This document shows positions 34,187 to 46,100 of a stretch of 64,000 nucleotides of DNA, one piece after another. The translations under genes were made by a program, and so were the position numbers. Position 1 is the first letter of the stretch. Each line of letters starts with the position of its first letter. The DNA is from an uncultured Prevotellaceae bacterium (GTDB lineage: Bacteria; Bacteroidota; Bacteroidia; Bacteroidales; Bacteroidaceae), in the NCBI GenBank assembly GCA_902775605.1, contig CACYNE010000001.1, positions 1 to 64,000 on the forward strand, in the 5' to 3' direction. The notes beneath the pieces are model-generated. The model was given only the letters and a program-made list of their open reading frames with translations, was not told the DNA's origin and made no database searches.

Positions 34187-37100
34187 ATGAGACGCGTTAT
34201 TACCATATTGATAATGATACTCCTGAGCACTGTTGTAGCTCAGGGGCAGAGTTCTGCGTCGCAGGGTGTCAGCATCAAGATTGGTGGTAACGTGTATGGT
34301 GGTGGCAATAAGGGTAAGGTAAAGGGCAACACCCGCGTGACGGTAAAGGCGGGCGATATTGGTGCTACAGACAAGCCTGACAACGAGCGACCTTTAGCGG
34401 AACCAAGGGGACGTGTGTTCGGCGGTGCCCGTTTGGCGGATGTTGGCGGAAACACCTTTGTCAACATTGATGGTGAACATGCTACCGGCTATATGGTCAT
34501 CAACCAGGTTTATGGCGGTAATGACGTGGCAGGAACCATTGGCACAGGCGAAACGGTGCCAACAGAACTGACGGAGGTCAAAAAGACAGATGCTGACGCA
34601 ACAGATCCCAAGAAGAATGCCATTGACAATACTTGGAACAGCTTTGTGCGCATCTCTACAAAGGCCACAGATGCTGAGAAGACTTATATCGGACAGCTCT
34701 TTGGCGGCGGTAACGGAGACTTTGACTATGTCACATCCGACCCCGTTGACGGCAAGGTGACCCACACCGTATATAACAGAGGTGACCGCACCACGCCACT
34801 CGCCGAGATGCAGACCAAAGAAGGCGAGCCTGGCTTCACCAAGCCCGAACTGGGCAAGACCTATCTGGAAGTTGTAGGTGGCTCTATCGTATATGCATAC
34901 GGTGGCGGCAACAATGCTACGGTAACCAATCAGACAGTCATCCATGTGGATAACCCCAGCACAGTGGTGAATCACATCTTCGTGAAAGACGATGGAACAG
35001 AAGACAAGGCTGCTACGGAAAGCAGTCATGAAGGAGCTACAGACCTGTTGAGCAATGTGCGTTTCAAGGAGATGGGCATCAACCTTTCTTTCTCGAAGCC
35101 CAGCAGTGACGAGTTCCAGATAGGTCGTTTATTCGGTGGCAACAACAAGGCCGAGATGGCCATCCGTCCTACGTGGAACCTGCAAAGCGGCAAGATACGA
35201 AACCTGTATAGTGGCGGTAACCAAGGCGACATGACCAGTCCTGAGGGTCTGTTGTTGGAGATCAATCCTGTAGCGACGAATACCAATCCCCTCATTATCG
35301 ACTATGTCTATGGTGGCTGCCGTATGGCCGACGTACGTCCGACGCTTAACGGCAGTATCACCACCGTGGCCGACCTGCCGGGCGATTTCTTCCCCTCTGG
35401 TCTGTCGGCCCGTACGCTGATTCGCGGTGGCGATATCAATAATGTGTTTGGTGGTAACGACGTGACCGGCAAGGTGTATGGCGGTAATGCCGTCGGTATC
35501 TACGCCAGTATCCGCGGCGATGTGTATGGTGGTGGTAACGGTGCCTATCCATATACCGACAACTGGGATCTGAAAGACAACCCCGTTTACAGTGACCTGT
35601 ATTATGGAGCAAGAGGCGAAACTAAGACGTCGTTCGCCTCACCGGCATTATCCCTGGATGCCCTTAATGCCTATCGTCCCAATGCCGAGCAGGTATCTAT
35701 CCGTATAGCGGGTAAATACACCAAAAACGATGACGGCACAGTGGCCAGCTCTACCCCTACCATTATCGGTGGTGCCGTCTATTGCGGTGGTAACTGTGCC
35801 ACATTGGTTCCATCCAACAAGGAGAGGCCAATGGTGGAACTGAAAATCGGCTCGTATGCCATTGCCGACAAGGTATTCCTTGGCAATAATGGTGAGGCCA
35901 TGGTGGACAAAGACATCCTGAAACATTATAATAATAAATATGGTGTGGATGCCTCTGGTAATGTTGTCACATCGAGCGGCATTGATTACAGTTCTATTGA
36001 TCTGACGAGCGATGAAATCATTGCCGACGGTAAGAAGGCATTCGACATCTATATGGAAGGTGCTGCCATGAGTCTGATGCCCAGAGTGGTGTTCGACCAG
36101 GAGAAAGCCAATGGTACCGGCGACCCCGACACCTATAGGGCTTACACCTCTCAGATAGGCTCTTTCTATTGCGGTGGTAATGTGGGTAGTATGACCTATC
36201 CAAAGAAGATTGACATCTCATTCGACCGCGAGCTCATTGTCTATAACAAGGTGGTGGGCGGCTGTAACGATGCCGATGTGGATCCTGTGATGGATGATGA
36301 CACGCCGTTGAATACTGCATATAAAGGCGGAATTCTCGGTGCTGCCGATGCAACTACCGGCAACAAGCTGGAGCTGACCTTCAATGGCTTGAAGATAGAG
36401 CCCAAGCGACTGTATAAAGCTGTGCCCAGCGGCACTCTGACCAAGGACAACACCTATTACACCTTTGATTACCTCAAGCGTGAATACAACCCATTCAAGG
36501 CTCTTGGCACGGAAGAAGCTGATGGATATACCTACTACACTTTAGGCACTGACCTGGAATGGAACACTGCCAAATGGGATCTTGAGAAGGACAATTATGT
36601 GCAAATAGGTATTGGCGATGCCGAACACACAACCGACGACCGAGTGCGACGACTGGAAGGTGGCAATATCTATGGTGGCTGTTTCTATAGTGGCCACGTG
36701 GAAGGCAACGTCGTTATCAACGTTGAATCCGACCTGATTGAAAAAGACAAGCTCTTTGCCGTATCTACCGAGAACTCCGACGGTTCTTATTCGATCACTG
36801 GCGCCCGCAGAACCGGCGTTATCCTGGAGGAGCAAAGTGAGGATCTCATGAGTCTGGCAATGACGGTGTTCGGTGCCGGCTATGGTGAGAAATCCGAGAT
36901 ATGGGGCAGCACCACCATCAATCTGAAGAAAGAGGCCTACGCCTTCCAGATATTCGGTGGCGGCGAGCTTGGTGTCGTGGGTAAGAAGAATGCCAGTGGC
37001 GAATACGAGTACGACCCGCGCTACAGCACCACCGTTAACCTGATGGGTAGTACCGCAGGCAGCGAGACTGCCAATACCGCAAGTACGCAATACATTTATG

Positions 37101-40100
37101 GCGGCGGCAGCGAAGGCCTGATTTGCGGCGATGTCACGTTGAACTTAGGTAACGGACGTGTGAACAACGATGTGTTCGGCGGCTCCAGCAATGCCGACAT
37201 CTTAGGTCACGTAGAAACATATATCGGCGGTCATGGCCAATGGACAACAGTAGGAACAGAAGAGTCGGCTACCAAGACTCTTGAAATCAAGGCGAAGGGA
37301 TTCCCCTGGATTCATGACAACGTGTATAGCGGTAACGACTTTGGAGGCATCATCCATAACAAGGGTGACTACAAGAGTATTCTCAGCTCCAGTCGTATGT
37401 CGATGGTTTACGATGGCGATAGGAAATCTGACGATGAAAAGACTGCCTTCCGTGAGGATCTGCTCAAGTCCAACACCTTTACAACCTATATCCAAGGACG
37501 TGTAGATGGCATCTATGGCGGCAACTACGGTAGTTACGACTACACCGATGACCTATACAACGACTATGTCTATACCCTGAAAGACAAGAATGACCTTCCC
37601 ACTGGCGTAGCTGTTGGCGACCCGAAGGATGGTTTCACCTATCCTCATTTTGACAACGCCTTTATCTATTTCCACCCTGCCAATACTCAAGGCAACCGCG
37701 TCAACACCATCTTCGGCGGCTGCGAGGGTAAGGCGGGCATCAGGACCAACAACTTTAGGATGCAGGAGCGCAGCTATGTGCTGATTGACGACACGCAGAC
37801 CGACTATCTGGACCGCTATGCAGCAACCAACATTTATGGCGGCGGCTCATTCGCCGGTCTGGGTTCCGATGATAATATCGGTGGTGGCCGCAGTGCCATC
37901 GACCTGTTTGCCGGCAGATTCAACAATGTATATGGCGGCAGCAACCGTGAAGGACTGATTGGCTATACACGTGTGAACGTGCCGTATGGCTCTTCCATTC
38001 AGGTGAATGCCATCTATGGCGGTGGCAGGGGATATGAGTATGTCGATCAGGATAATCATGAAAAAGGAGCCGATCCGTCGGCTTACTGTGACAATTACGT
38101 GACCTGCATCAACTACCAAAGCGAAGATGCTGCAGTGGAAAACGGCATCTATGGTGGCAACCGTAACATGCGTGTGACTTGTGACACCTACATTAATATT
38201 GGCACAGCACTGAAGAACCGCGAGGGCAAATTAGGCAAGGTCTATGGTGCAGGCTATGGTGACAGAACCGTCTGCGGACGTACCAATGTGTTCCTGAACG
38301 ATGGTGCACGGGTGAATGAGGTCTATGGCGGCGGACGCGACGGCAACTCTTTCAACTTCCCGTCACTGACCAGATGGCTTGCCGTGAAATTCCAGGAAGC
38401 CGGTCTGACTGATGCCACTGAGATTTCGAAGAAAGTGGCAGCCTACGGCACGACATTACGAGCCTTCAAGGATTATATCGACAACAACCACCCCATCAAC
38501 TTGCCATTGAACATTGGCACTTATACTAACGCATCGGGTTTCTATAACGGTACATATACCAACGATGTCATCCCTGCCACGAATACGAATCCCTCGTATC
38601 ACCAGACTAACGTTCACATCCTGGCAGGTTCAGAAGTGAAAGGCAATCCCAGAACCACTGGCGGTACCGATGGCGGTTATGCCTACGGTGGCGGACTGGG
38701 AGAGGATGCCGTTGTGGGCGGCACCACCTATATCGAGTTGAAAGGCGGCACGGTAGAGAAAGATATCTATGCCGGCGGTACGTCAGGTCCTGTATATGAT
38801 GTATTTAAATTGGGAACAAACGTCTTCACTGCTGGTACCAATGCCTATATCGAAAGCGGCACCTGCCGTAATGTCTATGGCGGTGGCTGGCGAGGCGATG
38901 TGGGCTATGCACAATATATAAACGGAAGCAAGGTTCTTTTTGAGGAGAAAGACGGCGATGGCAATGTCATTAAGAAATATTACGAACAGCGTCCTGACTT
39001 TGGCGAGAACTACGCCAACGACATCCTGGGCGAGTCCAACGTCACCATCGGTAAGATCAACGGCGAAGATTTCTTGAATGGTATCCCTGCTATCCAGCGC
39101 AACGTTTATGGTGGTGGTGAAGGTGGTGCCATCTATGGTACGGCCCATGTGACCATCAACAACGGCTATATAGGCTATCGCTACAAGAACATGGGCACAG
39201 AAGAAGCTCCCGACTACCAGTATGTGGAAGAAGTTGACGATTACATGGAAGGTGACAACAAGCTGAAGAAACATAGTGGTAACGCCTTTGGTGGCGGTTA
39301 TGTGGCCAACAGCTATGTAGATAACACTGATGTCAGGATGTATGGCGGCACCATTCGTGGCGGACTGTTCGGCGGTGGTGAGATTGGTCCTATCGGACGT
39401 GGTACAGCGAAAGTGGATCCGCCCACGCCCAATAGCGGTTCTTATTTCACCAATAATACTGCCCGCATCTATAAGGCCGGTAAGACCCATGTTGAGATGT
39501 TTGGCGGTCAGGTGCTGCGCAACGTCTTTGGCGGTGGTCGCGGCTACGACAACTGGGAGACCTACGGATGGATGAGTGATATTGAAAAGAAAGTCATGGA
39601 CATGAGTTCCAAGGGTTATGTATTCGGCAATACCGAGGTATTCATCCATAGCGGTAAGGTTGGTTCAAAAGATGCAGCTTCCTATGAAGATGGTAACGTG
39701 TTTGGTGGTGGTGACGAGGGATTTGTGTATAGTGCAACAGGAACAAGAGCTACTACAACCAGCGATAGTGATAACAAGACAGAAGGCTATTATTACGATT
39801 CAAACAACAAACTGACGGAAGACTGTAAGGTGGTTATTTCGCCCTATTGTCTGGTCACTTCCACTTATAGAGATGCTCCCAAGGATCCTTCAGACCCTGA
39901 TGATACTGGTACAGAGCATAAAGAAGGCAGTTATGTTGATACCGAATACATGAATCGTCTTGCTAATGGTAGTTCACAATGGGACTTCCTGGACCAGACG
40001 GGTATTGATATTGCCAATGCCGTATTTGCGGGTGGTAATATTTCTGAAGGTTCTGACAAGATTTCTGTCAACACAACTACGGTGTTTGGCAATGCCACTG

Positions 40101-43100
40101 CTTCGGTAACCGATATCTTTGCCAAAGACCTGATAACCATCGGTGAGGATGGTGTGGGTGGTCTTTATGGCGACGGTAACCTGACCTTCGTGGATGGCTA
40201 TCGCGAGCTGAACATCACCAACTATGGTACCGACTATTACAACCTGAGCCAGTCGCTGACGCTCGATGAATATAATCTGCTGAATGACCGTGAGCGTGCC
40301 TACTTTGAGTTGCTGTATAAGCCGACATCTGCCAGAGAGCTTCATTACTATGAGAGTAAAGGTACTCACGTTTATCATAAAAATGACAATACTGACGTCA
40401 GTTACAAACGCGGTCAGAAACTACCAAAAGACAGCGAGGAATATAACAATCTGCCACCAGAAGAGAAAGCGAACTGGTCAGGCCCACATACCAAAGCCTA
40501 TAGCACCAATGACCGTATCAGCCAGGATGACTATAATCTATTGTGGGCTGATGAGCAGGAAAACTGGGAGTTGTATGGATTCTGTACGCTCTATGCAGGT
40601 CGAATGATCAACACCATCCAGCGTGCCGACTTCTGCGGCGTGTTTGGCAGTCGCGTGGTGATGAGAGGTGCACAGGACCGTGTGCCCAAGACTGTGGATT
40701 ATACCGAGTACACCATCAACCGTGTGGGTGAAGTGTCGCTGAACAAGCAGTACAATCCGAACTACGCGGAAACAGACGAGAACTTCAATGTGTTTGGTCA
40801 CGGCAACTACTTTGGCATCTATAATGTAGTGAACTATCTGGGTGCATTGACGTCAGACCAGTATTTCACTGACATCAGACAGACTGCTAATTCGGACTAT
40901 CAGAGCGATTTCAAGCTCGATGATACAACCTATAAATATGGAGATGAGGGTGCCACCTACGAGAATTGGAAGAAGGCCAACCTGGGCAATCGAAGACGTA
41001 ACAATGGTTCGAGCCCTAACGAGGTGGCCCTTGCCTCTGGTGTGTGGTTGGAACTCGTGGACGAATCGACAGAATCACAACCCAATAAGGAGAAAGTATA
41101 TGGTCCCATCACAGGTATCGTTGAGCTGACGCTGATTAACGTGGCACCTGGCGAAGGTGGTGGCTATGTGTATGCCAAGAACATTCACGGAACACGAAGC
41201 ATAACAGGTAAAGAGCAGGTGACTCTGGCTGACGCCAATAAAGATGCCCGTTCACATAAGATGTATGACTACGGTACGCCTGACATTTACTCTAAGATGC
41301 AGACATCTGGCAACTTCGTGAACTCAACGAAACGTATCATTGACGACTGTTACCCCATGAGCGGCGCCTACTTCAATCGCGCAGGTGGAGAACAAGAAGC
41401 ACCTGCCCACTATTGGTTTATCCGTGGTGACTACTACGTCTATGACCAGTATATCTCTGCCTACACCGGTTCTTCTCAGGCCTATGCCGAGAATGTCAGC
41501 ATCCCGCTGACCATCACGGCAGAATCGCAGGGAAGACTGCAATTGGCTCAGGTTCAGCCCAACTATTATGCTTATTGGACAAACATTGACCAAATAGAAG
41601 AGACGTACAGAAGTCAGTCTGAACGTGATGCCATCTTAGTGGGTGGAACAACCTATAAGTTGAATGAACCCATTTCTTATTGGAACTGGTCACACTTGAA
41701 CGATACAGAGAAGACCTTCTTTGCGAAAGAGACTTGGGTGTGCAGCAACGATGCAACATATAATGGACATGAGTATAAGGAAGGTGATGTGTTTACATCA
41801 CAGCCTGCCGATATCTATATCTGTAAAGAAAACATTACCTATACAGACAACAACAATCAGGATATCAGTTATCGCAAAGGAACTGTCATCACCAAGGCTC
41901 AATATGAGGCTCTTAGCGGCGACGACAAGAACGACTGTGAAGCCGTATTCAACATCAGCAACGCCCTCAACAACGACAACGGCTTCCTGCTGACATTCGG
42001 CTGGGATAATCCCGACATCTGGAACGACTACTACCATGAGCAGACAGGTGATGGTACCGTTCGTGCATCCGAGTCCAACAACATCATACCAGATGGCTAT
42101 ATCACCAGCCCGTCGTTTAAGTTTGATACATCAGGCTCTACAGTGCTTGGTCAGATGAACTATGCTGTAGGCGATGTCATTGATGCTACGACCTACCTGT
42201 ATGAGATTAATAACATTGCAGCACCTGATGCGAATGACGTGATGGTTTCAAAGACAGACCCACAGGGTAATAATCTGGTTGAAGATGCCACCAAGCAGGC
42301 TAAGTTCGACAACGTCTATATTGCCGTCACCAACCATAACTTCACTGCCGGCGGTGTGAGCTATGTACCGAATGCCTGCATATCGGCAAAAACATATGAC
42401 GGATTGACGCCTGCAGAAAAGGAAAACTTTGCTGCCGGTAAACTCTGTACCACGACTTATGAGGACAAATCTTCTGGAGATGCCCAATACATCGTCGCAG
42501 GAACAATTATTCCTTTGAGTAGATATAACAGCTTAGGCTCCGACAAGGACAAGTTCTTCAGCGATGGTTATATCTGTACTTATGCTGGCTTATGGGGTGG
42601 TACTGTCTTTAACGGCGGTCAGCACTACCCAGCCATCAGCTACAGCAACCTGTCGAAAGACGAACGTACTCACTTCGCCTATAACTATGACGCCCTCGAC
42701 TTGTTGGTAGATCCGAACTATGACAACGTCATGTCGCTGTATGACAAGACTAATTCTAATCTCTATTCTGGCAAGCAGTCCATTGACTACGAGGCTACCT
42801 ATACCGGTTCGAGCAACCTGGATCTTGGAGAAGGGGAAACTATTGAAGTAAAGTATTACAATAGCGTAAGTAATCAGTTTGTAAAGACCACAAGAAACAG
42901 ATACGTTGAATATGGTGACATCCTCACGAACACGCAGTACGAGGCTCTGAAGAATGAGGCTATTAACTATACGCCTATTGTCGTTGAGCCGAAACATGAC
43001 CCCGACACCACTTACTATGTGGTGAAGGAAGGCTTCCAAGTTGGTGACAAATGGTACTCGGAAGGTAATCAAATGACATACGACGTTTATGATGGTCTGC

Positions 43101-46100
43101 CATCAGGTGACAAAGGAAAAGTCGATCTTGTGACATTCTATTCTTTGACAGGTTCAAGGTCGAAGGTCACTGATATCCAGCGCTACTACTACTGTACAAA
43201 TAACTATACTGCCATTACAGCAGTAACTAATATTAATGGTACTACTTATGCAGCAGGATCAACCGTTGAGACCGGTTCTATCATTCCGGAAAAAGGCACC
43301 GGTGATAACAATGGCTTTGACAAGTTGATTAATCAGCAGAAGTATTTCAGCATCAATGGTAAGACGCCGACCGAGACCTCTACGCTGTATGTGGCTCGTG
43401 ATGTGGATATCAACAGTCTGTCGAAAGACAGGATTGTCACCGTGGTATATCATTATGACTACTTAGAGAGCGACGATGCCGGCAACTCTTACGAGAAGAT
43501 CCGTGAGTATCATGTGGTTAACGTACATGTACACTTCGAGAGCGGTATGCCTACCATCGGTGAGATCTTGCCGCCAAATACGGTATTGCCTGGTGATATC
43601 GTCAGCCTGAACCAGCCCACCGTGACAAAGGGTGCCTACGAATTGCTCGGTGGCGGATGGGAGATGTTCAAGGGTCCTGAGGATGCTGATACCCATAAGA
43701 ACGGTATGCCATTCAGCAGCAGTGCCACCCCATTGTACTGGTATCAGGACGGCTACTATGTGGCTTACTATGCTCTGTCTTATCTCGGTAAGAGTTACTC
43801 GAATGCCGTTCCTCTATCAGTGGCCAACTACCACCGCATGGATGAGGTGCTCAATGTCAATGGAGAAGGCGAGATCTCTACCGACAACAACTACATGTAC
43901 CTGAACGAAGCCGTCAAGCGCGACCCGAAGGTATATATCCAGAACGACAACGAGCTGAAGAAGCTCTCGAAGTTCTTCGATGAAACGCATACGAATGTCA
44001 ATCTGTCAAATATCAAGGACTGTCAGAACATCGACTTCATCATTGATGGCGACATTGTTCATACAGGTCCATGGACACCAATTGCCCATAACAACGATGA
44101 GTGCTTCCAGGGTACTATCCACGGCGACGGACATACCATCAGTGGCCTCACGCCGGCAGAGGGAACAACAGGTTCGCTGATTGGTAATCTCTGCAAGGAT
44201 GTCTATAACCTTGGTGTCACCGGATCGTTCACAGGCGGCGGTGTCGCTGATACTGGTGATGGCTATGTGGAGAGCTGCTGGATCAACACGACAGGAAAAC
44301 CTGATGCTAAAGTACAGGCTGTCTTTGGCACACCATCGGCAAAGGCCAACACTACCATACAGATTGTCAACAGTTATTATCCTTCTAACTTAGGCTATAA
44401 GACCACCGTTGATCATCATCATGGTTTAGCAACAGCCAAGCCGGCATTAGCCTTCTATAATGGTGAGGTGGCCTACGACCTGAACAACTTCTACCTCTAC
44501 AAGCGTTACAGCGACAAGGAAGTGACTTCTGGCGGTATTACATATAAGTATAAGACAAAGACTGCCACGGGTATATCTGATCCGTTAACAGGCCACTATA
44601 ACAGCAGTGCAACGAATTGCTCTTCTGGCTACAATAACCACAAGTATGTGGAGGACCGCTATCTTGACGGTGACTTCCGCTATGCCGGCGGCACCATTCC
44701 TACCACAGTCGATGACAGACGTGTGATCGTGAACGAGCTCACCGGTAAGGAAGAGTTCTACCCCATCTGGCCCGATGACTATCTGTTCTTCGGTCAGAAG
44801 CTGACCTACGGCTACTCGATGACACAAGCTCATCAGGCCCAGCCTTCAGTGATTGTAAAGGAAGACGGATTGCTGCCTGCTGATATTGAAAGCGAGTTGA
44901 GCAACCGCGTCTATCGTGCACCGGCCTACTACCGTAATAAGAACATGGGTGTGACCCACTTCAATCCATGGGCATATCTGGTAGCTAAGTCTAAGGACGG
45001 CAAGGATGCTTATCCAAACATGACGGCTGTCGACTTTGCAGGTCATAACGATACTCACGACGAAAACACCAAGGCAGCTAAGGATTATGAGAAGGGATTG
45101 ACTGGAGGTAAGTTCTATCCGCCATTGCTGGATGATGACGGCTTACAGAGCATCGTCAGCGACGAGACGAAGAACCTGCTGGTCTATGCACCTGCAGAAA
45201 GTGCTGAGAATGGCTATGCCAACGCAGCAACATATACCGTCCTGCGCAACTACTTCAAGGATCCGTCGTATGACAACTTCGACGAGTCGAGTGACAACTA
45301 TAACGACGGAAACAACTATGGTCGTGTGGCATCGGCAGCAGATGCTATCAAGTCTATCCACGGACATCTGGTACTGAGCGACCGGACGGCAGACACTGAC
45401 CACTTGTTGGTAGACAAGCAGGACTTTAATGCGCCATTCGCATACACCTTCGAGTCTGGCAAGCGTATGTGGTATCAGCGTGTGCCTGAGAAGTATGTGG
45501 AGACCAACTGGGACGAGTCTAAACGCAGCACCAAGGGCTGGGAGGGTGTCAGCCTGCCGTTTATTGCTGAAATTGTGACTACCGACCAGAAGGGTGAGAT
45601 TACCCACTTCTATGGCAACAACACCACTGGTCATGAATACTGGCTGAGAGAATTTAGCGACGTTGAAGCTGGTTCCGCAGCAAATACTGTTCAGGCCAAT
45701 ATGAACAAGCTTGCTGCTACTGGTACATCCAAGACGGTGAATAACACGTTCCTGTGGGATTACTACTATCAGGGACTGAGTCACGGACACGACGACCAGA
45801 ATCTGGACAAGTATCAGACTTACTATAAAGAGTCGGAACGTACGTACGCTGGTTATCCACGACAGCAGGCTGCAACGCCGTACATCATCGGATTCCCCAG
45901 CAAGCAATACTATGAGTTCGACCTAAGCGGTAACTTCGAGGCGAAGACGACGGCAGCAGACAACCCTGCCAAGTTGGAACAGCAGACCATCACCTTCGCA
46001 TCTGCATCTCAGCCGGGTGAGACTATCGGTGTGAGCGATGACGAGATGACTGGTACGAAGGTGCCATATAGTGGCAAAGACTATTACTTCAAGCCCAGCT

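Noticed and set aside
38783-39649. 288-aa leftward ORF inside giant gene A
   Set aside because: It arises from the repetitive GGN/TAT codons read in reverse; similar ORFs recur throughout both giant genes and none has a recognisable domain.
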